64,000 nucleotides of DNA, taken from contig JAKGBX010000001.1 in NCBI GenBank assembly GCA_021555075.1, forward strand, positions 620,001 to 684,000. Reading direction: 5' to 3'. The DNA is from Rhodobacteraceae bacterium LMO-JJ12. Lineage in GTDB: Bacteria > Pseudomonadota > Alphaproteobacteria > Rhodobacterales > Rhodobacteraceae. The position numbers were made by a program, and so were the translations under genes. A model generated the notes under the pieces. The model ran no database searches. It saw only the letters and a program-made list of their open reading frames with translations, and was not told where the DNA came from. Shown here piece by piece: positions 46,301-54,612 of the stretch. The number at the start of each line of letters is the position of its first letter. The first letter of the stretch is position 1.

Positions 46301-47086
46301 TTTGTCCTGACCGGACAAGTCGAGCCGGGATCGGCCGTGATGGTTGATTTCGGTGGGTCAAGCGTTGCCGCGGTGGTTGATGGGGCTGGAAACTGGAGCG
46401 CCAACATTCCGGCCAGCGCCATCGCGAGCGGTGAATATACCGCCACGGCGACAATCCATGCGACTGATGCGGCGGGCAACACCGACAGCATCACGCGTGA
46501 CATTGCGGTGGACACGGTTGTGCCGGATGGACCGGATGTGGCATCGTACACCCGTGATCATACCGGCATTCGCGCCATTTCCATCGACACTACGGACGAT
46601 AGCGTAAGCATCAGCCAGGTGAATGGAGACGGGTCGATCACCGACTTGCAAGCCACGGGAGTGGATATACCGGTGTTGGGCGAGACCACCTTTGGGTTTG
46701 CTCCGACGATACCGGATGGATCGCATCTTGTGGTGTCGTCAAACGATGCGGCGGGCAATCTAAGCTCGACTTATCTGGTGCTTGATGAGTTCTCGACCAG
46801 CATGGTGAACATGGCGAACCCGAACCTCGGCGCGCTACAGATCGAAGCGATAGATCTGCAATTTGCCGAAGACAGTCAATTGACCATTACGGAAGCGCAA
46901 CTTGTTGCATTGTCGGATAACTCGGACACGGTGACAGTGACGGGCGGATCGGATGATACGGTAACGATTGCCGGGGCAATCAAAACCGATGAAACGGTTG
47001 ATGTGAACGGTCAAATGCATGACGTCTATACGCTGGGCGACACCGGCACATTGATCATTGATGACGACATCAACGTCGTAATCTAA
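43328..47086 (+). CDS. Ig-repeat adhesin secreted by type I secretion (BapA/LapA-like)
   Basis: A 1252-residue acidic, cysteine-poor protein without a Sec signal. Residues 1-130 resemble a BapA-type prefix domain (GSNLQITLSDGRVVMLEDFF). HVAAAGDD (about 131-138) precedes a Gly/Ala-rich hydrophobic stretch (about 143-187). Nine bacterial Ig-like repeats of about 97 residues follow, each ending in a VDT/IDT boundary and containing DGVTLTGT..PGSSV and GNWSVDF. A divergent tenth unit and a C-terminal segment (VYTLGDTGTLIIDDDINVVI) act as the likely secretion signal. There are no GGxGxD RTX repeats. The TolC, ABC and HlyD genes follow. Confidence 0.88.
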   Translation: MKPIGYVVRDGAGVVNRSEILADGSVTPIAAGAGQEVSLNLRQSDVQGYQRLGSNLQITLSDGRVVMLEDFFGGAGENARLFISADGYINEVDLVEGADGAVYATYGVTEQWGKWSPSDQLIFLEGTDVAHVAAAGDDEVSMLGAGLLGGLGGGAGLLGAGAAVVGAGVIGGVGGGGGAGAGGAGTRIPPTVDQENTLTIGGDDVSEEDQTILISGTAEPGSEVVVTIGDEEIATASNEDGVWEVIFEGEDFPEDGTYDVVVVVTEDDDTITSLEGPSVVIDLTGPEVTFVDGTKSVDDMTNAVDHEDGVEIAGTGEAGASIEVTVDGTIHVTTVDEDGNWGVVFSPSELPGGEYETEVTVVSTDSFGNSTTVTDMVLIDTLASVSIDSGQAGGDDLINAAEQAAGVTLTGTAEAGSSVVVTMNGASHTATAGADGTWSVDFASSEIPTGEQDVTVTAVATDIYGNSETTTSTLAIDTINEVTFDASAVGGDGMVNAAERADGVTLTGTTQPGSSVTVEMNGVSHTATVDASGNWSVDLAAGEIPEGETNATVNVSSVDAAGNVATTSGNVVIDTITDVTIDSGQAGGDDLINGAEQAAGVTLTGTAQVGSSVVVTMNGASHTTTAGADGTWSVDFASSEIPTGEQNATVTAVATDAMGNSETTTSTLEIDTINQVTFNQTGIETDGIVNAVERADGVTLTGTTQPGSSVTVEMNGVSHAATVDASGNWSVDFAAGEIPEGESNAAVNVSSVDAAGNVATTSGNVEIDTLVRNFNLTGTPGGADGVINAAESVGGATLSGTVEPGSSVMVQMGNVSHAAVVDSAGNWTANFAAADIPQGNHALPITATATDAAGNTSVVSGNVNVDTVVENLGFSTAPIEGDDVINAVERADGVPVNGTVEPGSTVQVTMGGVTQTASVDANGNWSANFAASSIPLGEYDTEVRVDVIDAAGNPDSISQTVRVDTLVNALSNSASAVEGDNVVNASEAQDGFVLTGQVEPGSAVMVDFGGSSVAAVVDGAGNWSANIPASAIASGEYTATATIHATDAAGNTDSITRDIAVDTVVPDGPDVASYTRDHTGIRAISIDTTDDSVSISQVNGDGSITDLQATGVDIPVLGETTFGFAPTIPDGSHLVVSSNDAAGNLSSTYLVLDEFSTSMVNMANPNLGALQIEAIDLQFAEDSQLTITEAQLVALSDNSDTVTVTGGSDDTVTIAGAIKTDETVDVNGQMHDVYTLGDTGTLIIDDDINVVI
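44480..45643 (+). repeat. 582-bp tandem duplication inside the adhesin gene
   Basis: Two Ig-like domains (291 bp each) occur as a pair A-B at 44480-45061 and again at 45062-45643. A copies share VVTMNGASHT and GTWSVDFASSEIPTGEQ; B copies share ERADGVTLTGTTQPGSSVTV and SVDAAGNVATTSGNV. Start points recur at exactly 582 bp. The other domains in the array are more diverged, so the pair was probably duplicated recently. Confidence 0.85.
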
Positions 47087-47093
47087 GAACAAT

Positions 47094-47131
47094 CTTCCGG
47101 GCGGGGGCATGTCCACGCACCTGCCCGAAGG
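47094..47131 (+). other. Intercistronic hairpin between adhesin and TolC genes
   Basis: CTTCCGGGCGGG and CCTGCCCGAAG can form an eleven-pair stem with one bulge, eight bases after the adhesin stop. An A-rich stretch (AATAAAAAATAAC) follows instead of T-run, so it is more likely an mRNA-stabilising or partial-attenuation structure that keeps adhesin mRNA above exporter mRNA. Confidence 0.45.
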
Positions 47132-47178
47132 CAATAAAAAATAACAATAAGATAAGCACCAGTAAGTGGGGCAGTGGT

Positions 47179-48501
47179 ATGGGGCAGAGTAAAATGGTCA
47201 GGACATTTACGTCCTTGGGGTTGGTGTTCGGTCTGGGCGGCTGTATGGGGTTGGGGGCTCCGGGTGCTGACGGTGACATTGTCAGCCGGATGCGTGGCGG
47301 CTTTCTGGACAGCAAACCGGCGGCGCAACAAAGCAAGGAAGCGGCTGAAAGCGCTATTCTCTCGGACCTTCAAAACCGACACAGTGTGCTGCCTGATGAT
47401 GGTGCATTTGATCGGGTGTCCGGGCCGGTTCTGGCGGCGAATTCGCGGTCTGCGGAAAGTGAGCTTCGCGTCGCACGGCTGCGCGCCGAGGCGCAGAGCA
47501 AGAATTGGCTGCCGACGCTGGGCCCGAGCATTTCGCTTTCGAGTCTGGGCGAGGTTCTGGCCAGTCTGGTGATTGATGCGGTGATTTTCGACAACGGCAA
47601 GAAAAAGGCCGAACGTGAGTTCGCCCGTGCAGATGTAGAAGTCGCCGCCGTGAATCTTGCGATTGATACGAATGACCGGGTGCGCACCGCGCTTGGGCTC
47701 TATCTGCGTGGTCAGCAGGCACAGGAGAAGGCCGCGCTGGCGCAGGCTGCGTTGAAGGATATGGGCCGATTTGAATATATCATGAACGAGCGGGTCAAAG
47801 GCGGGGTTTCTGACCTCAGCGACCTGAGCGTGATCCGACACAAGCTGGCCAAGATGCAGGCCGAATATAGCGGGCAGACGGAAGCGGCCAAGGGGGCCGT
47901 GGCCGAGTTGAACGCGATGTCGGTGAAGAAGCTGGGCGGGGTTCAGGGCCTATCGGATGTGCGGGTGAGCCGCCATGATGCGCGCGCCTTGAGTGTTTTG
48001 CTGGCCGAGGCCGAGAAAGGCCGCGCCGTGGCCGGGGCCAAGATCGACCGGGCAGGGTTCTTGCCAGGTTTGACAGCCAGCGCGACGGTGACGAAAACCG
48101 GCACAAGCGGTGCCGTCGATCTGGCACCCGAGAACGGGTTGGGGCTTGGCACCAAGGCGAATCTTCAGGCGATCAAGGCCGCGACAGAGGCCGCAGGCCG
48201 ACGTGTGGCGCAGGCCGATGAGGACGCCAATCGCAAACTGGCCAAGCAGGAAGCGCGGCTGGCCGCGTTGTCGCGCCAGGTTGGTGAGGCAGGCGGTTTG
48301 GCCGCGCAGGCGAAGAGAAATCTCGACATATTCCAGCAACAGTATGATGCCGGGCAACGCCAAGTCATGGATGTTGTCGGGGTCTATGAGACTTGGGTCA
48401 GTCAGGAACAGGCGCGTATAGATCTGAAATACGAGATGGCCGAAACCCGGCTTGAGATGGCCCGCGAATTGGGGCTTCTGGCGGACGGGAGCGACATTTG
48501 A
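47179..48501 (+). CDS. TolC-family outer-membrane protein of the type I system
   Basis: A 440-residue protein with a lipoprotein-like signal (SLGLVFGLGGC, Cys22). Long alpha-helical heptad stretches (about 150-235 and 340-440) and two beta segments (for example TLGPSISLSSLGEVLASLVI and PGLTASATVTKTGT) match one TolC protomer with its two OEP repeats. It supplies the outer-membrane tunnel for the adhesin. An ATG at 47194 is an alternative start. Its stop overlaps the ABC exporter start (TTGA). Confidence 0.88.
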   Translation: MGQSKMVRTFTSLGLVFGLGGCMGLGAPGADGDIVSRMRGGFLDSKPAAQQSKEAAESAILSDLQNRHSVLPDDGAFDRVSGPVLAANSRSAESELRVARLRAEAQSKNWLPTLGPSISLSSLGEVLASLVIDAVIFDNGKKKAEREFARADVEVAAVNLAIDTNDRVRTALGLYLRGQQAQEKAALAQAALKDMGRFEYIMNERVKGGVSDLSDLSVIRHKLAKMQAEYSGQTEAAKGAVAELNAMSVKKLGGVQGLSDVRVSRHDARALSVLLAEAEKGRAVAGAKIDRAGFLPGLTASATVTKTGTSGAVDLAPENGLGLGTKANLQAIKAATEAAGRRVAQADEDANRKLAKQEARLAALSRQVGEAGGLAAQAKRNLDIFQQQYDAGQRQVMDVVGVYETWVSQEQARIDLKYEMAETRLEMARELGLLADGSDI

Positions 48502-50717
48502 GTGAGAAGCCCGCTGCACTGACGATTGCGAGTGTCGGCAAGGCGCGGTTGACGGCGGTGTCAAACACCGATCGTGCGCCCGGAGCGCCCGAGCCAAGCC
48601 CTGCACAGGACGCGCGCGCCAGGCATCGCGCCGAATTGGCCGCGACCTATGCCGGGCTTTTGGGCGTGCAGGCGGTTTCGCGCGATATTCTCGACGTGAT
48701 CTTGAAGCGGCTTGATGCGGGCGATGGTGTGCAGCCAGAGGCGCTGGCCGAGGGGCTGCAATCGGCCGGGCTGATTTCGGAAGTGGAAATGATTAGCCAT
48801 GCGGGCACGGGAACGTGGCCCGCGCTGGCGCAAATGACCAGCGGGCAGTTCATTCTGGTGCTGGGGGTCGATGGTGGTGACCTGGTGCTCTATGACACCA
48901 CCTGCACCGACAATCGTGCGCATGTGCCGCTTGGCGATTTCGAACCTTATTTCACCGGTATGGTCGTGCGGGCCGAGGCACCGTTGAAAAAGCTCAGCAA
49001 GACCCATGCGCCCAAAAAGGTTGAGCCGCATTGGTTCTGGGGTGAGTTTGGCCGGTTTCGCCGGGCTTTTGGCGAGGTCGCGTTGGGGTCGTTTGTGGCG
49101 AACCTTCTGGCGGTGGCCGTGGCGCTGTTTTCCTTGCAGGTTTATGACCGGGTGATCCCGCATCAGAGCGAAGCGACCCTGTGGGTTCTGGCCGCGGGCG
49201 CGGGATTGGCCCTGTTGATGGAAGCGTTTTTGAAGATCGCGCGGGCGCGACTGATGGATGGGGCCGGGCGCCAGATCGAAATGGGCGTGCAGGGCTTGTT
49301 GATGAACCGCCTTTTGGGCATGCGCAGCGAACATGCGGGCCGCCAGCCTTCGCAACTTTTCTCGGCGATGCGCGAGTTTGGTTCGGTGCGCGAGTTTTTC
49401 ACGGCATCGACCATCGGGACGCTGGCCGACTTGCCGTTTATCATTGTCTTCCTGCTGTTGGTGTCGAGCATTGCGGGCAATGTTGTCTGGGTTTTGGTGC
49501 TGGGTGGAATCCTGATGGTTATACCGGGGTTCTTCTTGCAAAAGCGGATGATCGCGTTGACGCAGGAGACGCAAGGGGCGGGGGCCAAGGCGAGCCGTCT
49601 GTTGCATGAGACGATTTTCGAGTTGGATACGGTGAAATCGCAACGCTCAGAGGACCGCGTGCGTCGGCTCTGGGCCGAGTTGAATGCGATTTCGGCGGAG
49701 AAGACCAGCGAGCAGAGAATGCTGGCTTCGGTGCTGACATTCTGGAGCCAGGGTGTGCAGCAGGCGACCTATGTGTCGGCGGTGATCATGGGGGCGTATC
49801 TGGTCTTTGCCGGGGAGTTTACCGTGGGGTCGATCATCGCGGTGGGGATTTTGACCGGGCGCACGCTGGGGCCGCTGACGCAATTGGCGGGGACGATGGC
49901 GCGTTGGGGCAATGTGAAAACTGCGCTGGACGGTTTGGAAGGGATCGCCGGATCAGAGCAGGACCGCGCGGAGGGGCGCACTTATTTGCGCCGCGAAGCC
50001 TTGCAAGGGCAGTATGAGATCCGTGATTTTCGTTTCCGATATGAGGAAGACGGCGCGCCGACGCTGGAGATTGGCGCATTGGCGATTCAACCGGGACAGA
50101 AGCTGGCCATCTTGGGATCAAACGGGTCTGGCAAATCGACCTTGCTCAAGATCTTGAGCGGGCTTTATGCGCCGAGTGAGGGGCGTATTCTGCTGGATGG
50201 CACCGATATGGGCCAGATCGAGCCGCGCGATTTGCGGCGCGGGATTGGCTATCTCGGGCAGGATGTGCGGCTGTTCACCGGGACATTGCGCGAGAATTTG
50301 AACCTGACACTTTTGGAGCGAGATGATGATCGGCTGATGCAGGCGCTGGATTTTGCCGGGTTGGGGCCGTTTGTGAAGGGGCATCACAAGGGGCTGGATC
50401 TGGAAATTCGCGATGGTGGGCAGGGGCTTAGCATCGGGCAGAGACAGAGCATCGGTTGGGCGCGGTTGTGGCTGCAAGACCCGAGCGTTTGTCTTTTGGA
50501 CGAACCGACGGCGGCGCTGGACCAGACGCTTGAAAATACGCTGGTTGATCGCTTGAAGGGCTGGCTTGAGGGGCGCACGGCGGTGATTGCCACCCATCGC
50601 GTGCCGATTTTGCAGCTGACGGATCGCACGTTGATCCTGCAACAAGGGCGGTTGGCGGTTGATGGGCCGCGTGACCAGGTGATGGCGCATTTGCGCGGTG
50701 CGGCGGTGGCGTCATGA
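48498..50717 (+). CDS. Type I secretion ABC exporter with degenerate C39-like domain
   Basis: A 739-residue ABC exporter (LapB/HlyB type). Residues about 50-165 form a peptidase-C39-like domain without the catalytic cysteine, as in exporters of uncleaved substrates. Six helices span about 195-470. The ATPase has Walker A GSNGSGKST, signature LSIGQRQSIGWARL and Walker B VCLLDEPTAALD. The start is TTG 48498, overlapping the TolC stop by four bases. The stop overlaps the HlyD gene start (ATGA), so export genes are translationally coupled. Confidence 0.92.
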   Translation: MSEKPAALTIASVGKARLTAVSNTDRAPGAPEPSPAQDARARHRAELAATYAGLLGVQAVSRDILDVILKRLDAGDGVQPEALAEGLQSAGLISEVEMISHAGTGTWPALAQMTSGQFILVLGVDGGDLVLYDTTCTDNRAHVPLGDFEPYFTGMVVRAEAPLKKLSKTHAPKKVEPHWFWGEFGRFRRAFGEVALGSFVANLLAVAVALFSLQVYDRVIPHQSEATLWVLAAGAGLALLMEAFLKIARARLMDGAGRQIEMGVQGLLMNRLLGMRSEHAGRQPSQLFSAMREFGSVREFFTASTIGTLADLPFIIVFLLLVSSIAGNVVWVLVLGGILMVIPGFFLQKRMIALTQETQGAGAKASRLLHETIFELDTVKSQRSEDRVRRLWAELNAISAEKTSEQRMLASVLTFWSQGVQQATYVSAVIMGAYLVFAGEFTVGSIIAVGILTGRTLGPLTQLAGTMARWGNVKTALDGLEGIAGSEQDRAEGRTYLRREALQGQYEIRDFRFRYEEDGAPTLEIGALAIQPGQKLAILGSNGSGKSTLLKILSGLYAPSEGRILLDGTDMGQIEPRDLRRGIGYLGQDVRLFTGTLRENLNLTLLERDDDRLMQALDFAGLGPFVKGHHKGLDLEIRDGGQGLSIGQRQSIGWARLWLQDPSVCLLDEPTAALDQTLENTLVDRLKGWLEGRTAVIATHRVPILQLTDRTLILQQGRLAVDGPRDQVMAHLRGAAVAS

Positions 50718-51904
50718 GCGCGGGCAGCAGCACGAATCTTGCCGGGCAGTTGAATGCGCGGCTGCGCGGGCCGAGTCTGACGATCTGGCTTTGTGCGGCG
50801 ACGGTTTGGGTGTTTATCCTATGGGCGGCGTTTGCCTCGGTCGATGAGATCGTGCGTGCGAAGGGCGAGATGATTTCTTCGTCACGTCCGCAGATTATCC
50901 AGAACCTTGAAGGCGGAATCCTTGCGGAATTGCCTGTGAAAGAGGGGCAGGTTGTCGAGAAGGGCGATGTGCTGGCCCGGCTGCGCGCAACCCAGTTTCA
51001 AAGCTCGGTTGATGATTTGATCGATCAGATCGTGGCGCTGGATATTCGTCGCTCGCGGATTGAGGCGGAATTGGCCGGGGCGTCGGAGTTTTCCGTGTTG
51101 CCGCAACTGGCTGCGCGCAGCCCCGAGATTGTCGCCTCGGAACGCGCCCTTTTGGCGGCGCGCCAGAGTGACTACAATTCGCGCAAGGCGGGGGCCGCTC
51201 GGGTGCTGGACGAAGCGGCCAAGGAAAAGGCGATGCTGGAGGGACTTCTGAAGCGCAAGATCGTGGCGCAGATCGAGGTGACACGGGCGCGCAAGGCACA
51301 TGCCGATGCACGCATCCGGTTTGATGAGATCGTGACCCAGACCGAGCTTGATCGTGCACAGGACTATTCCGATACGCTCAAGGAACTGGCGACGTTGAAG
51401 CAGAATTTGAAGGCGTCGCAGGATCAGCTTAACCGCACGGTTCTCAAAAGTCCGATGCGCGGAATCGTCAACGGGTTGTCGGTGACGACCATTGGCGGTG
51501 TGGTGCGCCCCGGCGAGGAAATATTGCAGATCATTCCGCTGGATGAAGAACTGTTCGTCGAGGCGCAGGTGAAGCCCGAAAACATTGCAGGTGTGCGGCG
51601 CGGGCAAGAGGCGACGATCAAACTGTCGGCGTATGATTACACGATCTATGGCTCTCTGAAGGGGGTGGTGGATGTGATTTCTGCCGACACGTTCAAGGAT
51701 GATCGCGCGCGCGACCCCGAGGCATCGGCGCATTACAAGGTGACGCTGAGGGTTGATCGGGAACGGTTGACGGAGCGCCAGGAGCGGATTGCCATTCGTC
51801 CCGGAATGCAGGCCGAGGTCGAGCTGCACACCGGGTCAAAAACGGTGCTGCAATACCTTCTGAAGCCGCTCTATAAATCGCGCGAAGCGTTTCGCGAACC
51901 ATAA
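50714..51904 (+). CDS. HlyD-family membrane-fusion protein of the type I system
   Basis: A 396-residue adaptor linking the ABC exporter to the TolC-like protein. One N-terminal membrane helix (about 22-40, LTIWLCAATVWVFILWAAFA) is followed by a lipoyl half-motif (IIQNLEGGILAELPVKEGQV), a long coiled coil (about 95-240) and the second lipoyl half plus beta-barrel (LKSPMRGIVNGLSVTTIGGV). The C-terminal motif region near GMQAEVELHTGSKTVLQYLL is typical of LapC/HlyD. It is the last gene of the operon. Confidence 0.93.
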   Translation: MSAGSSTNLAGQLNARLRGPSLTIWLCAATVWVFILWAAFASVDEIVRAKGEMISSSRPQIIQNLEGGILAELPVKEGQVVEKGDVLARLRATQFQSSVDDLIDQIVALDIRRSRIEAELAGASEFSVLPQLAARSPEIVASERALLAARQSDYNSRKAGAARVLDEAAKEKAMLEGLLKRKIVAQIEVTRARKAHADARIRFDEIVTQTELDRAQDYSDTLKELATLKQNLKASQDQLNRTVLKSPMRGIVNGLSVTTIGGVVRPGEEILQIIPLDEELFVEAQVKPENIAGVRRGQEATIKLSAYDYTIYGSLKGVVDVISADTFKDDRARDPEASAHYKVTLRVDRERLTERQERIAIRPGMQAEVELHTGSKTVLQYLLKPLYKSREAFREP

Positions 51905-51999
51905 AGGGTTTGAAATGGTTGTAAGCCGGTTTCGTTTCCTGCGTTTGGGGTTTAAGCCGTGATCCATCACACATTCAAAACGTTTTAAGGATAGATTCC

Positions 52000-52500
52000 A
52001 TGACTTGTGTATTCTGTGGTGCCGATGGCGCTGAACTGGTGGCTGTGGCTCCAAAGGACGACACTGTGCTGCTTTGTGCAATTTGCCGAGAGGGTGTCGA
52101 TGGCACCTTGGAAGACGGCCCGCATTGGCAGTGCCTGAACGAGGCAATCTGGAGCGAGGATTCTGCCACCAAGGTGTTGGCGTATCGGATGCTGAAAGGC
52201 TTGCGCGCACCCTGGGCCAACGAGGTGTTGGAGATCGCATACCTGACCGACGAGGAGCGAGATTGGGCCGAGGCGCTGTCAGACGCGCTGGAACATCGTG
52301 ATTCCAACGGCGCGTTATTGGCCCAAGGTGATAACGTGGTGTTGATCAAGGATTTGCCGGTCAAGGGTGCGGGCTTTACCGCCAAGCGGGGAACGGCGGT
52401 GCGAGGCATCTCTCTGGTGGCTGACAATAGCGAACATATCGAGGGACGGGTCGAGGGCCAGCGTATCGTGATCCTGACGAAATTCGTGAAAAAGAGCTGA
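52000..52500 (+). CDS. phnA: PhnA-family zinc-ribbon protein
   Basis: A 166-residue protein with an N-terminal four-cysteine ribbon (MTCVFCGADGAELVAVAP ... LLCAICREG) and the PhnA C-terminal domain (SNGALLAQGDNVVLIKDLPV, KRGTAVRGISLV, HIEGRVEGQRIVILTKFVKK). Despite the historical name it does not hydrolyse phosphonoacetate; its role is uncertain. It sits alone 95 bp after the secretion operon. GGATAG before the ATG is a weak ribosome-binding site. Confidence 0.88.
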   Translation: MTCVFCGADGAELVAVAPKDDTVLLCAICREGVDGTLEDGPHWQCLNEAIWSEDSATKVLAYRMLKGLRAPWANEVLEIAYLTDEERDWAEALSDALEHRDSNGALLAQGDNVVLIKDLPVKGAGFTAKRGTAVRGISLVADNSEHIEGRVEGQRIVILTKFVKKS

Positions 52501-52520
52501 GCGTTACGCCTTTAGGCCCG

Positions 52521-52570
52521 CCCTGAGGTCGCGCACACCCGCCCGCCCCGCGCCCTCAGGGGCGGTGTGC
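52521..52570 (+). other. Overlapping inverted repeats after phnA
   Basis: CCCTGAGG (52522-52529 region) can pair with CCTCAGGG (about 52554-52561), while GCACACCCGCCC (about 52533-52544) can pair with GGGCGGTGTGC (about 52560-52570). The two stems cross, so they are alternative or pseudoknotted. No T-run follows. It could be a terminator of phnA or part of a structured RNA. Confidence 0.4.
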
Positions 52571-52683
52571 ATAGTCTACCAACGTGGGTGCTCGGCACTT
52601 GGGTAGTTAAATCAAGAAGAACGCAGAGATGAGCGCGCCCCCTCTGGTGACGCGATTGTGCGGTTTATCACCCGAAGAAATGA

Positions 52684-53121
52684 TCAGACATCGAGCCATA
52701 TGGTCACCGGTCCATCATTTACGAGACTTACCTTCATGTCGGCCCCGAAACGTCCGGTTTGGACGGGAATGCAGAGTTTCGACAGGTTTTGCGCAAAATA
52801 TTCGTAGAGTCGTTCACCATCGGTCGGGTCGGCGGCGCTGGAAAAGCCGGGGCGATTGCCGCGCGAGGTGTCTGCGGCGAGTGTGAATTGCGAGACCACC
52901 AGTGCCGCACCGCCGGTATCGAGCAGTGACCGGTTCATCCGACCCGTCGCGTCGGGAAATATCCGTAGCTTGGCAATCTTTGCCGAAAGCTTGTCGGCGG
53001 CTTCCTGGGTATCGCCCTGCATGGCGCAAACAAGGATCAGAAGCCCCGGGCCGCATTCGCCGATCACCTGGCCTTCGACGCGGACGGCGGCTTCGCTGAT
53101 ACGTTGTACAAGCGCACGCAT
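52684..53121 (-). CDS. dtd: D-aminoacyl-tRNA deacylase
   Basis: Removes D-amino acids (and glycine from tRNA-Ala) mischarged on tRNA. The 145 residues show the family start [17 protein letters not shown], the catalytic segment [20 protein letters not shown] with the SQFTL motif, and the C-terminal GP motif [11 protein letters not shown]. Length matches DTD (145 in E. coli). It is divergent from hsp20. Confidence 0.95.
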   Translation of the reverse strand: MRALVQRISEAAVRVEGQVIGECGPGLLILVCAMQGDTQEAADKLSAKIAKLRIFPDATGRMNRSLLDTGGAALVVSQFTLAADTSRGNRPGFSSAADPTDGERLYEYFAQNLSKLCIPVQTGRFGADMKVSLVNDGPVTIWLDV

Positions 53122-53229
53122 TGAAAAAACTCCCTTTTTACCACGCGATGAAGCCCCGTGAATTGTTCTGGGTCAAGGTGATCCGGGGCCCAAAATGCTA
53201 GAATTAATCATCGAAATTCATCGAAAGGA

Positions 53230-53655
53230 GTGCTTGTTATGGTTGAAAAATCACATACTGCAGGCCTTTGGCCCTCGCTCTACGAGCCGTTTCGTCAGTT
53301 TGGTAGCCGGGTAGCCGATTGGTTGGCGCCAGCGTCGGATGCCAGCGCGAACGAAAACGTTTATCGCATCACCATGGAATTGCCCGGGGTCGAGGAGAAG
53401 GATATCGACATCACCGTCAACTCCGGCGTGATCAGCGTTAAAGGAGAGAAAACCGACAGTCGCGAGGAAAAAGGCGAGTCTTGGTTCTTTTCCGAACGCC
53501 AATACGGTGCTTTTTCGCGCTCGTTCCGTCTGCCCGAGGACGCCGATGGTGCCAAGATCGAGGCGGATCTGAAAGATGGGGTGTTGCAAATCACCGTGCC
53601 GAAACGCGCGCCGGAAGCGTCCGAGGCGAAACGGGTGACGATCAAGCGCGGCTGA
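53230..53655 (+). CDS. Small heat-shock protein, Hsp20 family
   Basis: A 141-residue alpha-crystallin-domain chaperone. The domain (about 37-132) begins ENVYRITMELPGVEEKDIDI and ends with LKDGVLQITVPKRAPE, containing the A-x-x-x-n-G-v-L motif. The N-terminal arm is short (about 36 residues). AAAGGAG lies eight bases upstream of ATG 53230. A direct repeat ATCATCGAAA/TTCATCGAAA lies just upstream; I could not identify a clear heat-shock promoter. Confidence 0.92.
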   Translation: MLVMVEKSHTAGLWPSLYEPFRQFGSRVADWLAPASDASANENVYRITMELPGVEEKDIDITVNSGVISVKGEKTDSREEKGESWFFSERQYGAFSRSFRLPEDADGAKIEADLKDGVLQITVPKRAPEASEAKRVTIKRG

Positions 53656-53683
53656 TACTCGCAAAACGAGACGCCGCGTTGGC

Positions 53684-53711
53684 CCGGGGGCGGAGGAGGG
53701 GCCGCCCCCGG
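53684..53711 (+). terminator. Hairpin after hsp20
   Basis: CCGGGGGCGG and CCGCCCCCGG make a ten-pair perfect stem with loop AGGAGGGG, 29 bases beyond the hsp20 stop. TGTTTGG follows, a weak T-rich tract. It precedes the GNAT gene. Confidence 0.65.
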
Positions 53712-53769
53712 TGTTTGGTCAGGGTGTCGACGCGTTCGAAGACAGAGCGAAACGAGAAGGAGAAACGGC

Positions 53770-54522
53770 TTGTCCGAATTGATCCGAGTCACGGCGGATA
53801 CGCTCGAACACCACGGCTTTTTCTGCAAGATGAGCGCGCGCAAGACCAAGGCTTGGGCCGACAAGCGCGATTGGCTGTTGGCGCGGTTTGATGAGGGCTT
53901 GCAGCTTCGGCTTTTGGGAGGCGGACAGCGCGGCTTTATAGAGTTCATCCCAGGCGCCTATGCCTGGCGCGCCATTGAGGGTGCCGAGGATCTGGTGGTG
54001 ATCCACTGCCTCTGGGTGGTCGGCAAAAGCAAGGGACAAGGCCATGCCCGCGCCCTGCTGGACAGTGCCGAGGATTGGGCGCGCGACAATGGCTACCGGG
54101 GCGTTGCGGCGCTGACCAGTTCTGGTAATTGGCTGATCAGAAAGGGTATTCTGGAACTAAGGGGTTATGAGAGCGTGGAAGCGGCGGCGCCGGGCTTTGA
54201 TCTGATGTTGAAGCGGTTCGCGCCCGGAAAAGCGCCGCGTTTGAGCGGTGGTTGGGAGAAGAAGGCGGCGGAGATGGGGCCGGGGCTGGCGGTGTTGCGC
54301 TCGGCCCAGTGCCCTTACCTAGAGGATGCGGCGGCGCATGCGCGCGACGCCGCGGAGGAGCTTGGGCTAAAGTTCAGCGACCGGGTGATCACCAGTGCCG
54401 AGGAGTTGCGACGACTGTCGCCGACGCCCTATGGGGTCTTTGCGCTGACCCATGAGGGCAGGCTGCTGGCGAGCCATTACCTTCTGAAGAAAGACATTCT
54501 GAAGGCGGTTGCAAAAAGTTGA
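53770..54522 (+). CDS. GNAT acetyltransferase fused to a YoaP-like domain
   Basis: A 250-residue protein starting at TTG 53770, with AAGGAG eight bases upstream. The N-terminal half is a GNAT fold (HCLWVVGKSKGQGHARALLD with the acetyl-CoA loop GKSKGQGHA). The C-terminal portion (about 165-250) with LRSAQCPYLEDAAAHARDAA and TPYGVFALTHEGRLLASHYL resembles the YoaP domain. Substrate is unknown. Confidence 0.8.
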   Translation: MSELIRVTADTLEHHGFFCKMSARKTKAWADKRDWLLARFDEGLQLRLLGGGQRGFIEFIPGAYAWRAIEGAEDLVVIHCLWVVGKSKGQGHARALLDSAEDWARDNGYRGVAALTSSGNWLIRKGILELRGYESVEAAAPGFDLMLKRFAPGKAPRLSGGWEKKAAEMGPGLAVLRSAQCPYLEDAAAHARDAAEELGLKFSDRVITSAEELRRLSPTPYGVFALTHEGRLLASHYLLKKDILKAVAKS

Positions 54523-54612
54523 ACCAAACAGACGCGGGCCGCCGCGTTCGAAGACCGTTCCTGTCGGGCGTTGCGGCCAAAGCTGGTCGTATTGCGCGGG
54601 CCAGGCGCGGTG

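Noticed and set aside
44480-46550. Regularly spaced DNA repeats that could suggest a repeat array such as CRISPR
   Set aside because: The period is 291 bp and the repeats are in frame within one protein; they encode Ig-like domains.
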